From: Pseudomonas sp. FP1742
GTDB taxonomy: Bacteria; Pseudomonadota; Gammaproteobacteria; Pseudomonadales; Pseudomonadaceae
Direction of reading: 5' to 3'
NCBI RefSeq assembly: GCF_030687145.1
Contig: NZ_CP117460.1
Span: forward strand, 6,510,001-6,574,000
Length of the DNA stretch: 64,000 nt
The position numbers and the translations under genes were made by a program. The notes under the pieces were generated by a model. It did no database searches. It had not been told where the DNA came from and saw nothing but the letters and a program-made list of their open reading frames with translations. Shown here in pieces: positions 18,351-28,378 of this stretch. Position 1 is the first letter of the stretch. Each line of letters starts with the position of its first letter.

Positions 18351-18809
18351 ATGGCCAAGCCTTCGTTTATTAATTTGTGGAAAGCGTATTCCGATCTCCT
18401 GGTCACGTACCCTGATGCAAAGCCCTGTGATGGCCCTTGGGAAAACCAGTGTGCTATCCGCATGAGCATGACGCTCAACACAGAGCTGACCATCAAGGTC
18501 AACAAATCCACCTATACCGAACCCAAGTGTGCACATGAGCACGCCCGGGGTGCCGAGTCACTGGCGAACTGGTTGTGGAAGCATCATCTGGGGCGGCCAC
18601 TGATTCTCGGTGGAAGTGCCGAAGAACGTCGGAAGTTGCAAGACAAGACCGGGCTCATCTTCTTCAAGGATTGTTTCCAGCAGACAGGAGAGTCATCGGA
18701 CAGTCGCACCGGCGACCATATCGACCTGTGGAATCGCGGCCTGACCATCGGCCGGTATAGCGACCCATCCTACCGATCCCGAGCCATCTGGTTCTGGGAG
18801 CTGACATGA
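18351..18809 (+). CDS. tae4: Tae4-type peptidoglycan amidase effector
   Basis: A 152-residue protein without a signal peptide. It has the Tae4 family landmarks: PSFxxLW at the N-terminus, NQCAIRMSMTLN holding the candidate catalytic Cys34, ARGAESLANWL, GLIFFKD, and RTGDHIDLWN holding candidate catalytic His123. Tae4 enzymes are NlpC/P60-like amidases that cut peptide cross-links in the cell wall of target bacteria and travel inside Hcp. Placement just after hcp, and an ATGA overlap with a secreted immunity candidate, fit this. In the P. aeruginosa cluster this slot holds tagJ. Confidence 0.88.
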   Translation: MAKPSFINLWKAYSDLLVTYPDAKPCDGPWENQCAIRMSMTLNTELTIKVNKSTYTEPKCAHEHARGAESLANWLWKHHLGRPLILGGSAEERRKLQDKTGLIFFKDCFQQTGESSDSRTGDHIDLWNRGLTIGRYSDPSYRSRAIWFWELT

Positions 18810-19246
18810 TCAAGTCCAGCCGAAACGCTGTGGTCCTGTGTTGCGTATTGTCGAGTGTATCCGCGTGCGCCGACCAGCAAGCCCCGTCTGCTGCCGCAGA
18901 CCAGGTAGTCACCCTGGGCGCACAACAGCTGACACTGGAGAACGACCAGCAGCGCTGCGTGTTGCGTAAACCGGATCGGAGCGTGCTGCCACTTGAAATG
19001 CCATGGCCTTGCCAATTTGCGGTCGACCGCCAAGGCAAGCCGCACGTCGAGTCCTTCAACAATGTGCCGATTGCCATCGTGCTGCACATAAGCGTTGACC
19101 CTGCGAACAGTCGCGACTGTCGGTCCGAGTACCGCGCCGTACGCCAGATCAAAGGCCAGCTCGAACCTTCGGTGGTTTCTCGCAGTGCCAGTTGCCTGCG
19201 CGGTGCAGGCGATCAGAAAGACTACACAGCGCTTTTCACTTGGTAA
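18806..19246 (+). CDS. Putative Tae4 immunity lipoprotein, copy 1
   Basis: A 146-residue exported protein. The first 21 residues form a signal peptide ending in SVSAC, a plausible lipobox (Cys21), so it may be membrane-anchored in the periplasm, where the amidase acts. The mature part has conserved cysteines and MPWPCQFAVDRQGKPHVESFNN, RDCRSEYRAVRQIKGQ. I do not recognise a named family and it does not obviously read as helical Tai4. It overlaps the effector stop as ATGA, and the next gene is a paralogue. Function as immunity is inferred from position and export. Confidence 0.7.
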   Translation: MIKSSRNAVVLCCVLSSVSACADQQAPSAAADQVVTLGAQQLTLENDQQRCVLRKPDRSVLPLEMPWPCQFAVDRQGKPHVESFNNVPIAIVLHISVDPANSRDCRSEYRAVRQIKGQLEPSVVSRSASCLRGAGDQKDYTALFTW

Positions 19247-19314
19247 GCGACTTCACATGCAATCACTTACGACTCTGCGCATCGCGCAAAACAGGTTGGG
19301 CTTTGAGGGTTGAA

Positions 19315-19755
19315 ATGATCAAACGAACCCTGTTGATGCTGCTGTCCGGCTGCCTGCCGTTGAGCCTCAACGCCTGGGCCGGGCAGCAACCACTTGCTGC
19401 CCCCAGCAATGAAGTCATTGTCGCCGGACAAACATTGACTCTGGAAAACCACGATCAGCAATGTGCGTTACGCAAACAGGACCAAAGCATCTTGAAACTA
19501 GACATGCCGTGGCCTTGTTTTCTGAGTGTCAACCGTGAGGGTCAGCCACGGGTCGAAACCTTCAACAACGCCCAAATCATTATCGTGGAGCACTCCACGC
19601 CCGAGCCCCCTCCCAGCCGTGATTGTGACGCTCGGTATCAGGCCATCCGCCAAATCAAAGGTCAGCCCATGGAAGTGTCAAACGTCGCCCATAGTGCTGG
19701 CTGCATGACCGGCGGCATGGACCAGAAAAATTTCGTGGCGCATTTCTCGTGGTAA
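19315..19755 (+). CDS. Putative Tae4 immunity protein, copy 2
   Basis: A 146-residue paralogue of the preceding gene, the same length, sharing MPWPC, VETFNN, RDC and RQIKGQ motifs and the final FxW. Its signal peptide ends in AWA before GQQ and lacks a lipobox, so it should be soluble in the periplasm where copy 1 is lipidated. I place the start at the ATG at 19315, which yields a clean signal peptide; a longer in-frame extension upstream has none. The stop overlaps the GTG of tssE. Confidence 0.68.
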   Translation: MIKRTLLMLLSGCLPLSLNAWAGQQPLAAPSNEVIVAGQTLTLENHDQQCALRKQDQSILKLDMPWPCFLSVNREGQPRVETFNNAQIIIVEHSTPEPPPSRDCDARYQAIRQIKGQPMEVSNVAHSAGCMTGGMDQKNFVAHFSW

Positions 19756-20261
19756 CCGAAATCGCCACCCGTGATCGCCTGCAACCGTCCCTGCTGGATC
19801 GGTTGACCGACGACGACCCAAGCAACCTCAAGGAAAGCGCCGACAAGCGCGTACTGTCCCTGACCCAACTCAAAGCCTCGGTGCTGCGGGACCTGGCGTG
19901 GCTGCTCAACACCACGTCATTGCTCAGCGCCGATGCGGCCCTGCACACACCGGCCGGCACTTCGGTGGTCAACTTCGGGCTGCCAGCCCTGGCCGGCAAC
20001 AGTGCATCGAACGTCGATATCGCGGCGCTTGAAGCACTGATCCACCAGGCCATCGCCACGTTCGAGCCGCGGATTCTGCGCCATACCCTGCGCGTACGGG
20101 CCCGGGCATCCGCCGAGATGAATCACAACGCCCTGAGTTTCGAGATCGAAGGCGATCTCTGGGCGCAGCCAGTGCCGCTGCGCCTGATGCTGCAAACCGA
20201 TCTGGACCTGGAATCCGGCCATGTGCGAGTGGTCAACGCCGACCAGCGGAGACACTCATGA
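19749..20261 (+). CDS. tssE: T6SS baseplate protein TssE
   Basis: A 170-residue gp25-like TssE. Features are [42 protein letters not shown] and [13 protein letters not shown]. It is part of the TssEFG wedge and initiates sheath assembly. The GTG start overlaps the upstream immunity gene by seven bases and the stop overlaps the tssF start, so it is embedded in the operon despite the inserted effector module. Confidence 0.94.
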   Translation: MVTEIATRDRLQPSLLDRLTDDDPSNLKESADKRVLSLTQLKASVLRDLAWLLNTTSLLSADAALHTPAGTSVVNFGLPALAGNSASNVDIAALEALIHQAIATFEPRILRHTLRVRARASAEMNHNALSFEIEGDLWAQPVPLRLMLQTDLDLESGHVRVVNADQRRHS

Positions 20262-22117
20262 ACCCGCGCCTGCTGGAACTGTACAACCAGGAGTTGCACC
20301 ACGTACGCGAAAGCGCGGCGGAGTTCGCCCAGGAATACCCGAAAATCGCCAGTCGGCTGACGTTGTCCGGCATGGACTGCGCCGATCCGTACGTCGAGCG
20401 CTTACTGGAAGGGTTCGCCTACCTGACGGCGCGGGTACAGCTCAAGCTCGATGCCGAATATCCGACCTTCACCCACAACCTGCTGGAAATCGCGTACCCC
20501 CATTACCTGGCGCCGACACCGTCGATGACCGTGGTGCAATTGCAGGCAGACCCCGATGAAGGCTCACTGAGCAGCGGCTTCCCGTTGCCCCGGGATACGG
20601 TTCTGCGTGCAGCCCTGGGTCGCGAAAGCCAAACCTGCTGTGAGTACCGCACTGCCCATGCGGTGACGTTGTGGCCATTGCAGGTCAGCCAGGCCGAGTA
20701 CTTCGGCAATCCGTCCGCCGTGCTCGGGCGCCTGGCCGCCAGCGCCCCAAAGGCCAAGGCCGGCCTGCGCCTGACCCTGCGCACCGGCGCCGAACTGCCG
20801 TTCAACAGTCTTGCCCTGGACAATCTGCCGTTGTACCTCAACGGCGCAGACGAGCAGCCCTTTCGCCTCTACGAACAACTGCTGGGCAATGCCTGCGCCG
20901 TGTTCGCCCGCCAGCCCGGCGCCGATTGGGTGGAACGCCTGCCGCAGGACGCCCTGCGCTCCGTGGGATTCGACGATGCCGACGCCGCGTTGCCCGTGGT
21001 GTCGCGAGCCTTCCAGGGCTATCGCCTGTTGCAGGAATACTTCGCCCTGCCCCACCGCTTTCTGTTTGTCGACTTCACCGGGTTGAGCCGCGCGGTCAAA
21101 CGCTGCGAGGGCCAGGAACTGGAATTGATCGTGCTGTTCGACCGTCACGATCCGAGCCTGGAGGGCAGTGCCGGCACCGCGCAGTTCCTGCCGTTCTGCA
21201 CCCCGGCAATCAACTTGTTTCCCAAGCGCCTGGATCGCATACACCTGTCGGAACGGGTGAATGAACACCATGTGATCGCCGACCGTACCCGGCCGATGGA
21301 TTACGAGATTCATTCCCTGACCGCCCTCACCGGCCATGGCACCGGGTCGGAACAGCCTTTTTTGCCGTTCTATGCCGTACGCGATCCGTCTCGCTATGGC
21401 CGCGATCAGGCCTGGTACACGGTGCGGCGCGAACCCCGTGTGCTGTCCAGCGGCCAGCGACGCAACGGCCCGCGCTCAACTTACATCGGCAGCGAAACCT
21501 TCGTCAGCCTGGTAGACAGCCAGCAGGCACCCTATCGCCACGACCTGCGCCAGCTGGGCGTCACGGCGTTGTGTACCAACCGCGATTTGCCGCTGTTCAT
21601 GAGCGTGGGCAACAGCAAGACCGACTTCACCCTGGCCGACAGTGCACCAGTAGCGGCGGTGCGCTGCGTGGCAGGCCCGAGCCGCCCACGCGCCAGCCAT
21701 GCCCATGACGCCAAGGCCTGGCGGTTGATCAGCCAGCTTTCGCTGAACTACTTGTCCCTCAGCGAACAAGGCCAGGGGGCCGCCGCCCTGCGCGAGCTGC
21801 TGCGTCTGTATGGCGATGACAACGATGCAGCCTTGCAATTGCAGATCGAAGGCCTGCGCGAAGTCAGCAGCAAGGCCTGTACCCGACGCTTGCCGATGCC
21901 GGGTCCGATCGTGTTTGGCCGTGGGTTGGAGATCACCCTGGAATTCGATGAAAACGCGTTTCGCGGCACCGGGGTCTTCTTGCTCGGCGCAGTGTTCGAA
22001 CGCTTCCTGGCACGTTACGTGTCGATCAACAGTTTTACCGAGACGGTGATCCGTACCACCGAACGCGGCGAGATCATGCGATGGAAAGCCAAGCCCGGAC
22101 GCCGTCCGACCCTGTGA
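20258..22117 (+). CDS. tssF: T6SS baseplate protein TssF
   Basis: A 619-residue TssF with the usual start [41 protein letters not shown] and the C-terminal [15 protein letters not shown] and [14 protein letters not shown] motifs. TssF2-TssG forms the baseplate wedge with TssE and contacts VgrG and TssK. It overlaps tssE by four bases and tssG by 37. Confidence 0.95.
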   Translation: MNPRLLELYNQELHHVRESAAEFAQEYPKIASRLTLSGMDCADPYVERLLEGFAYLTARVQLKLDAEYPTFTHNLLEIAYPHYLAPTPSMTVVQLQADPDEGSLSSGFPLPRDTVLRAALGRESQTCCEYRTAHAVTLWPLQVSQAEYFGNPSAVLGRLAASAPKAKAGLRLTLRTGAELPFNSLALDNLPLYLNGADEQPFRLYEQLLGNACAVFARQPGADWVERLPQDALRSVGFDDADAALPVVSRAFQGYRLLQEYFALPHRFLFVDFTGLSRAVKRCEGQELELIVLFDRHDPSLEGSAGTAQFLPFCTPAINLFPKRLDRIHLSERVNEHHVIADRTRPMDYEIHSLTALTGHGTGSEQPFLPFYAVRDPSRYGRDQAWYTVRREPRVLSSGQRRNGPRSTYIGSETFVSLVDSQQAPYRHDLRQLGVTALCTNRDLPLFMSVGNSKTDFTLADSAPVAAVRCVAGPSRPRASHAHDAKAWRLISQLSLNYLSLSEQGQGAAALRELLRLYGDDNDAALQLQIEGLREVSSKACTRRLPMPGPIVFGRGLEITLEFDENAFRGTGVFLLGAVFERFLARYVSINSFTETVIRTTERGEIMRWKAKPGRRPTL

Positions 22118-23133
22118 ATACCCTGGACGCGATGCAACAGGAGCCCTGGGAATACGACTTCTTCCAGGCGTTACGGCGCATCGAGTGCGAGTCGCCCGAG
22201 CTACCGCGCCTGGGCCGTTCGGCGCGCCTGGCCGATGATCCCCTGCGCCTTGGGCAACAGGCCGATTGCACTTTCGCCCCCTCGACCCTGGCCTCGGTGC
22301 AGCCGGGCGTCGACGGTTCGCCGGCGCGCCTGGAGCAATTCTTTTTCGGCCTCGGTGGCCCCAACGGCCCGTTGCCGTTGCACCTCACCGAATACGTGCG
22401 CGAACGCCAGCGCAACAACGCCGACAGCACCAGCAAACGCTTTCTGGATGTGTTCCACCATCGCCTGCTGAGCCTGTTTTACCGGGCCTGGGCCGAAGCG
22501 CGGCCGACGGTCAGCCATGATCGCCCGGACGATGACTACTGGTCGGCACGCCTGGCAGCACTGAGTGGCCGAGGCATGCCGAGCCTGCTCAAACAGGGGC
22601 TGATCCCCGACACCGCGAAGCTGCATTACAGCGGCCATCTGTCTGCGCAGACCCGCTACCCGGACGGTTTGAAAGCCATTATCAGCGAGTACTTCGGGCT
22701 GCCGGTGGAGATCGAAGAGTACGTCGGCCAATGGCTTGAGCTGCCGGAGCGCAGCCGCGTGGGCGTCAGCGCCCATCAATTGGGCGTGGATTTTTGCCTG
22801 GGCCGTTACGTCTGGGATCGTCAGCACAAATTCCGCATACGCCTGGGGCCGCTCACGCTGGATGACTACATGGGCATGCTGCCTGGCGGCCAACCCTTCA
22901 ATGAGCTGGTGACCTGGGTGGCCGAATACCTGGGCCATGAACTGGACTGGGACCTGAACCTGGTTCTGCAACAGCCCGAAGTCCCGGCGTTGCAACTCAA
23001 TGGCCGCTTCCGCCTGGGGTTCAACATGTGGCTGGGCCGCCCTGAAAAGGACGCCAAGGATTTAATACTGGCCCGGCATTACGCCGAGCAAGTCAGCACC
23101 TCACAGATCTCAAGGAGCCAAGAGCATGGGTGA
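22081..23133 (+). CDS. tssG: T6SS baseplate protein TssG
   Basis: A 350-residue TssG: PWEYDFFQALRRIEC near residue 22, FFFGLGGPNGPLPLHLTEY, and RFLDVFHHRLLSLFYRAWA. The first ATG at 22081 gives a 37-base overlap with tssF; a later start at the second Met is possible. It forms the baseplate wedge with TssE and TssF. Confidence 0.94.
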   Translation: MESQARTPSDPVNTLDAMQQEPWEYDFFQALRRIECESPELPRLGRSARLADDPLRLGQQADCTFAPSTLASVQPGVDGSPARLEQFFFGLGGPNGPLPLHLTEYVRERQRNNADSTSKRFLDVFHHRLLSLFYRAWAEARPTVSHDRPDDDYWSARLAALSGRGMPSLLKQGLIPDTAKLHYSGHLSAQTRYPDGLKAIISEYFGLPVEIEEYVGQWLELPERSRVGVSAHQLGVDFCLGRYVWDRQHKFRIRLGPLTLDDYMGMLPGGQPFNELVTWVAEYLGHELDWDLNLVLQQPEVPALQLNGRFRLGFNMWLGRPEKDAKDLILARHYAEQVSTSQISRSQEHG

Positions 23134-25804
23134 AATCAGTCGCGCCGCGTTGTTCGGCAAACTCAACAGCGTGGCCTACAAAGCCATCGAAGCCGCCACA
23201 GTGTTTTGCAAATTGCGCGGCAACCCTTATGTGGAACTGGCCCACTGGTTTCATCAGTTGCTGCAATTGCAGGACTCGGACCTGCACCGCCTCATCCGCC
23301 AGTTCAATATCGAGCCGGCACGCCTGGCCCGGGACCTGACCGAAGCCCTGGACCGTTTGCCACGGGGGTCGACATCAATCACTGACTTGTCCTCCCATGT
23401 GGAAGAGGCCGTGGAACGGGGCTGGGTCTACGGCAGCCTGATGTTCGGCGAAAGCCAGGTGCGTACCGGCTACCTGGTGCTGGGCATCCTGAAGACGCCG
23501 AGCCTGCGCCATGGGCTACTGGGGCTATCGGCAGAGTTTGACAAGATCAAGGTCGAGGCCCTGAGCGAGCGTTTTGACGAATACGTCGGCGACTCGCCGG
23601 AAAATGCCCTCAGCGCCAGCGATGGTTTCAACGCCGGCAGCGTGCCCGGTGAAGCCAGCGGTGCCATGGCCCCAAGCGCCATGGGCAAGCAGGAAGCGCT
23701 CAAGCGTTTTACCGTCGACCTCACTGAGCAGGCCCGCAGCGGCAAGCTTGATCCGATTGTCGGGCGTGACGAAGAGATCCGCCAACTGGTGGACATCCTC
23801 ATGCGTCGGCGGCAGAACAACCCGATTCTGACCGGTGAAGCCGGCGTCGGTAAAACCGCGGTGGTCGAAGGTTTTGCTCTGCGCATCGTCGCCGGTGACG
23901 TGCCGCCGGCGCTCAAGGACGTGGAACTGCGCAGCCTGGACGTCGGCCTGTTGCAGGCGGGCGCGAGCATGAAAGGTGAGTTCGAACAGCGCCTGCGCCA
24001 GGTCATCGAAGACGTCCAGGCCTCGCCGAAACCGATCATCCTGTTTATCGACGAAGCCCACACGCTGGTCGGTGCCGGTGGCGCCGCCGGCACCGGGGAC
24101 GCGGCCAATCTGCTCAAACCGGCCCTGGCCCGGGGCACGTTACGCACCGTGGCCGCCACCACTTGGGCCGAGTACAAGAAGCACATCGAAAAAGACCCGG
24201 CCCTGACCCGTCGCTTCCAGGTGGTGCAAGTGGCCGAGCCGTCGGAAGACAAGGCGCTGCTGATGATGCGCGGCGTGGCCTCGACCATGGAAAAACATCA
24301 CCAGGTACAGATCCTCGACGAAGCCCTGGAAGCCTCGGTCAAACTGTCCCATCGCTACATCCCCGCGCGCCAGTTGCCGGACAAATCCGTGAGCCTGCTG
24401 GACACCGCCTGCGCCCGCGTTGCCATCAGCCTGCATGCCGTGCCGGCCGAAGTGGACGACAGCCGTCGGCGCATCGAAGCGTTGGAAACCGAGCTGCAGA
24501 TCATCGCGCGCGAGCACGCCATCGGAATCGTCATCGGCGCCCGCCAGACCCAAAGCGAAAACCTGTTGAGCGCCGAACGCGAACGCCTCGCCGAGCTGGA
24601 AAGTCGCTGGGCCGAAGAGAAAACCCTGGTAGACGAATTGCTCGCCACCCGCGCCACCCTGCGCGAGCGCGTCGGTGTGGTGGACAGCGAGGACGGCAGC
24701 GAGACCAGCCACGCCTTGCGCGAAAAACTGGTGGACCTGCAACAGCGTCTCAGTGCTCTGCAAGGGGAAACCCCGCTGATTCTGCCGACCGTGGATTACC
24801 AGGCCGTGGCCTCGGTGGTCGCCGACTGGACCGGCATTCCAGTGGGTCGCATGGCCCGCAACGAACTGGAAACCGTGCTCAACCTCGACCAGCACCTGAA
24901 GAAACGCATCATCGGCCAGGACCATGCCTTGCAGATGATCGCCAAGCGCATCCAGACCTCCCGCGCCGGCCTCGACAACCCGAGCAAACCGATTGGCGTG
25001 TTCATGCTCGCCGGCACCTCCGGCGTGGGCAAGACCGAAACCGCCCTGGCGCTGGCCGAAGCCATGTACGGCGGCGAGCAAAACGTCATCACCATCAACA
25101 TGAGTGAATTCCAGGAAGCTCACACGGTGTCCACCCTAAAGGGCGCGCCACCGGGCTACATCGGCTATGGCGAAGGCGGCGTGCTGACCGAAGCCGTGCG
25201 GCGCAAACCCTATAGCGTGGTGTTGCTGGATGAGGTGGAAAAGGCCCACCCGGACGTGCATGAGATCTTCTTCCAGGTCTTCGACAAAGGCGTGATGGAG
25301 GACGGCGAAGGCCGGGTGATCGACTTCAAGAACACCTTGATTCTGCTGACCACCAATGCAGGCACCGAGCTGATTGCCCAGGTCTGCAAAGACCCGCAAA
25401 ACGTGCCCGAACCCGAGGAAATCGCCAAGGCCCTGCGCCAACCGCTGCTGGAGATTTTCCCGCCGGCATTGCTGGGCCGCCTGGTGACCATTCCGTATTA
25501 CCCGCTCAGCGACGAGATGCTCAAGGCCATCACTCGCCTGCAACTCAACCGCATCAAGAAGCGCGTGGAGAACACCCACAAGGTGGCCTTCGATTACGAC
25601 GACGCGGTGATCGACCTGATCGTCTCCCGTTGCACCGAAACCGAAAGCGGCGGGCGGATGATCGACACCATTCTGACCAACAGCCTGCTACCGGACATGA
25701 GCCGCGAATTCCTCACCCGCATGCTCGAAGGCAAGGCGCTGGCAGGGGTACGGATCAGCGCCCGGGATAACGAATTGCACTACGACTTCAGCGACGCCGC
25801 ATGA
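23126..25804 (+). CDS. clpV: T6SS sheath-disassembly ATPase ClpV (TssH)
   Basis: An 892-residue AAA+ ATPase. The N-terminal domain (1-160) is the ClpV type that recognises TssC. The first ATPase domain has Walker A GEAGVGKTAVVEG (Lys243), a middle coiled region follows, and the second domain has GTSGVGKTETALA with Walker B VVLLDEVEKAHPD. It pulls contracted TssBC sheath apart for reuse. The gene overlaps tssG by eight bases and is followed by a REPIN before vgrG. Confidence 0.96.
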   Translation: MGEISRAALFGKLNSVAYKAIEAATVFCKLRGNPYVELAHWFHQLLQLQDSDLHRLIRQFNIEPARLARDLTEALDRLPRGSTSITDLSSHVEEAVERGWVYGSLMFGESQVRTGYLVLGILKTPSLRHGLLGLSAEFDKIKVEALSERFDEYVGDSPENALSASDGFNAGSVPGEASGAMAPSAMGKQEALKRFTVDLTEQARSGKLDPIVGRDEEIRQLVDILMRRRQNNPILTGEAGVGKTAVVEGFALRIVAGDVPPALKDVELRSLDVGLLQAGASMKGEFEQRLRQVIEDVQASPKPIILFIDEAHTLVGAGGAAGTGDAANLLKPALARGTLRTVAATTWAEYKKHIEKDPALTRRFQVVQVAEPSEDKALLMMRGVASTMEKHHQVQILDEALEASVKLSHRYIPARQLPDKSVSLLDTACARVAISLHAVPAEVDDSRRRIEALETELQIIAREHAIGIVIGARQTQSENLLSAERERLAELESRWAEEKTLVDELLATRATLRERVGVVDSEDGSETSHALREKLVDLQQRLSALQGETPLILPTVDYQAVASVVADWTGIPVGRMARNELETVLNLDQHLKKRIIGQDHALQMIAKRIQTSRAGLDNPSKPIGVFMLAGTSGVGKTETALALAEAMYGGEQNVITINMSEFQEAHTVSTLKGAPPGYIGYGEGGVLTEAVRRKPYSVVLLDEVEKAHPDVHEIFFQVFDKGVMEDGEGRVIDFKNTLILLTTNAGTELIAQVCKDPQNVPEPEEIAKALRQPLLEIFPPALLGRLVTIPYYPLSDEMLKAITRLQLNRIKKRVENTHKVAFDYDDAVIDLIVSRCTETESGGRMIDTILTNSLLPDMSREFLTRMLEGKALAGVRISARDNELHYDFSDAA

Positions 25805-25825
25805 CCTGAGCAGAACACCGTCAAT

Positions 25826-25912
25826 GTGGGAGCGGGCTTGCTCGCGAATGCAATCTGTCAGCGACATTGATGTGGGCTGACACACCGCCTTCGCGAGCAA
25901 GCCCGCTCCCAC
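25826..25912. repeat. REPIN between clpV and vgrG
   Basis: Two inverted 23-base REP units (25826-25848 and 25890-25912) frame a 41-base spacer. The same unit occurs in inverted pairs at 51721-51813 and 55726-55807. It is a typical fluorescens-group element and may stabilise upstream mRNA ends. Confidence 0.9.
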
Positions 25913-25975
25913 ACTTGATCTGGTTCCGGCAAAGAAAAAAGCGGTGCGGCGATTACAACGTTTACGGGATTACTG

Positions 25976-27913
25976 ATGCTATTCAAGCAACTCTCACGCC
26001 TGGCAAAAATCACCAGCCCTCTCGGGCCCGAGGTGCTGTTGCTCAAGGACATGGGCGGCGGCGAAGAGCTGGGGCGGCTGTTCAACTATGAGCTGCAGCT
26101 GCACTCGCTGGACAACGCCATCGACCTCAACCAGTTGCTCGGCAAACCCATGTGCCTGAGCCTGCAACTGGACGGCGGTGGCGAGCGTCATTTCCATGGC
26201 ATCGTTGCCCGCTGCAGCCAGAACGTCGACCAGGGCCAGTTCGCCAGCTACCAGGCCACGCTACGGCCCTGGCTTTGGCTGCTGACCCGCACCTCCGATT
26301 GCCGGATTTTCCAGAACCTGACCATCCCGCAGATCATCAAGCAGGTGTTTCGCGACCTGGGTTTCTCGGATTTCGAAGATGCCCTGAGCCGGCCCTATCG
26401 CGAGTGGGAATACTGCGTGCAGTATCGCGAAACCAGCTTCGATTTCGTCAGCCGCCTGATGGAGCAGGAAGGGATCTACTATTTCTTCCGCCATGAACAG
26501 AACCGTCATGTGCTGGTGCTGGCCGATGCTTATGGCGCTCACGCCAGCGCGCCCGGCTACGCCTCGGTGCCCTACTACCCCAAGAATGAACAACAGCGCG
26601 AACGCGATCATATCCACGACTGGCACCTGGCCCAGCAAGTCCAGCCGGGCTCGCTGGAACTCAACGACTATGACTTCCAGCGCCCCAGCGCGCGCATCGA
26701 TGTGCGCTCGGCCATGCCCCGTCCGCACACCGCCGGCGATTATCCGCTGTACGACTACCCCGGCACCTATGTGCAAAGCGCAGACGGCGAGCACTACGCC
26801 CGCACCCGCATCGAAGCCTTGCAGACCCTGCACGAACAGGTCGAGCTGGCCGGCAACGCCCGAGGCCTGGGGTCGGGTCATTTGTTCAGCCTCACCGGCT
26901 TCAGCCGCCAGGACCAGAACCGCGAATACCTGATCGTCGGCGCCCGCTACCACATTGACCAGGAAAGCCTGGAAACCAGCGGCGGCGTGGCTTCGGCACA
27001 GTTCGAAAGCAGCCTGACCTGCATCGACGCCCAACAAAGCTACCGCCCGCTTCCCAACACCCAGCGCCCCATCGTCAAAGGCCCGCAGACCGCATTGGTG
27101 GTCGGCCCCAAGGGTGAGGAAATCTGGACCGACCAATTCGGCCGGGTGAAGGTGCATTTCTATTGGGACCGGCACGACCAGTCCAACGAAAACAGTTCGT
27201 GCTGGATACGCGTGTCGCAATCCTGGGCTGGAAAAAACTGGGGCTCGATGCAGATCCCGCGGATCGGCCAGGAAGTGATCGTCAGCTTCCTCGAAGGCGA
27301 CCCGGACCGGCCGATCATCACCGGTCGCGTCTACAACGCCGAGCAGACCGTGCCCTACGACTTGCCGGAAAACGCTACCCAGAGCGGTATGAAAAGCCGT
27401 TCGAGCAAGGGCGGCTCGCCGGCCAATTTCAACGAAATCCGCATGGAAGACAAAAAAGGCGCCGAGCAGTTGTACATCCATGCCGAGCGCAATCAGGACA
27501 TCGTGGTCGAGGTGGATGAAAGCCACTCGGTGGGCCACGACCGCAACAAAAGCATCGGGCATAACGAGACGGTGACCATCGGCAACAACCGCCTGCGCAT
27601 CGTCAAGCAGGAAGACATTCTGTCGGTAGGCCAGCGCAAGACCGACAGCATCAGCCAGAGCTACGTCATCGAAGTGGGCGAGAACCTGCGATTGGTGTGC
27701 GGTGAAAGCATCCTGGAGCTCAATGCCAGCGGCCAGATCAACCTGACCGGCGTGCAAATCAGCTTCTATGCCAGCGGTGACGCCGAGATCAACACCGGCG
27801 GCGTGCTGCACCTGAACAACGGCGGCGGCCCTGGCGCCACGCCTGACGGCCAGGGCGTCAAGGCCAGCATCGACGCCAATATCAATGCCGCGTTCCCCAA
27901 CGCCAAGGGTTAA
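25976..27913 (+). CDS. vgrG: T6SS spike protein VgrG
   Basis: A 645-residue VgrG with no C-terminal effector extension. The gp27-like part begins LFKQLSRLAKITSPLG and contains REWEYCVQYRETSFDF; the OB-fold part has EIWTDQFGRVKVHFYWDR and SWAGKNWGSMQIPRIG; a beta-helical gp5-like needle follows. It ends near residue 645 with a Gly/Asn-rich tail. It forms the trimeric spike that would carry the PAAR domain of the adjacent Rhs effectors. An eag chaperone follows after 18 bases. Confidence 0.95.
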   Translation: MLFKQLSRLAKITSPLGPEVLLLKDMGGGEELGRLFNYELQLHSLDNAIDLNQLLGKPMCLSLQLDGGGERHFHGIVARCSQNVDQGQFASYQATLRPWLWLLTRTSDCRIFQNLTIPQIIKQVFRDLGFSDFEDALSRPYREWEYCVQYRETSFDFVSRLMEQEGIYYFFRHEQNRHVLVLADAYGAHASAPGYASVPYYPKNEQQRERDHIHDWHLAQQVQPGSLELNDYDFQRPSARIDVRSAMPRPHTAGDYPLYDYPGTYVQSADGEHYARTRIEALQTLHEQVELAGNARGLGSGHLFSLTGFSRQDQNREYLIVGARYHIDQESLETSGGVASAQFESSLTCIDAQQSYRPLPNTQRPIVKGPQTALVVGPKGEEIWTDQFGRVKVHFYWDRHDQSNENSSCWIRVSQSWAGKNWGSMQIPRIGQEVIVSFLEGDPDRPIITGRVYNAEQTVPYDLPENATQSGMKSRSSKGGSPANFNEIRMEDKKGAEQLYIHAERNQDIVVEVDESHSVGHDRNKSIGHNETVTIGNNRLRIVKQEDILSVGQRKTDSISQSYVIEVGENLRLVCGESILELNASGQINLTGVQISFYASGDAEINTGGVLHLNNGGGPGATPDGQGVKASIDANINAAFPNAKG

Positions 27914-27931
27914 CCACGAGATTTAAGCGCC

Positions 27932-28366
27932 ATGACTTACCGCATCAATGAATTCCAGTTCCAGCTCCCGGCAAGCGAACTGCAAGACGCCTCGATCAAC
28001 ATCCTCAAGTTCCCTGAACTGGGCACTTCGCTGATCGTCAGCCGCAGCTTGCTGGCCGAGGGCGAAACCTTGCAAAGCAACTTCGACGACCAGCTCAAGC
28101 GCCTGGAAAAACAAGTGCAAGACTTGCGTTTTCAACCAGGCGTCGCCGTGCGCCTGGGGGCCAACCAGGAAGTCGAAGGCATTGAGTTGCGCAGCCAGTT
28201 CAACAAGGGCAACGACAAAGTCTTCCAGTATCAGTTGGCGCTGGTATTGCCCGGCACCCGCAAAATGCTCGCCCTGAGCTACGTGAAGGCGGAAAAACTC
28301 GGCGATGCCGAAGCCGCGCATTGGGCGACCATCAAGAGTTCGTTGCTGTTCGACGTTCCGGCCTGA
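27932..28366 (+). CDS. Eag-type effector chaperone (DUF1795)
   Basis: A 144-residue DUF1795/DcrB-like protein without signal peptide, starting MTYRINEFQFQLP and with ASINILKFPELGTSLIVSR and ALSYVKAEKLGDAEAAHW. Eag chaperones (EagT6, EagR) bind the hydrophobic N-terminal helices of PAAR-containing effectors, keep them soluble and load them onto VgrG. It lies 12 bases upstream of the first rhs gene, whose N-terminus has exactly such helices. No second complete copy precedes the second rhs gene, so one chaperone may serve both. Confidence 0.9.
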   Translation: MTYRINEFQFQLPASELQDASINILKFPELGTSLIVSRSLLAEGETLQSNFDDQLKRLEKQVQDLRFQPGVAVRLGANQEVEGIELRSQFNKGNDKVFQYQLALVLPGTRKMLALSYVKAEKLGDAEAAHWATIKSSLLFDVPA

Positions 28367-28378
28367 TGAGCACCCTGC

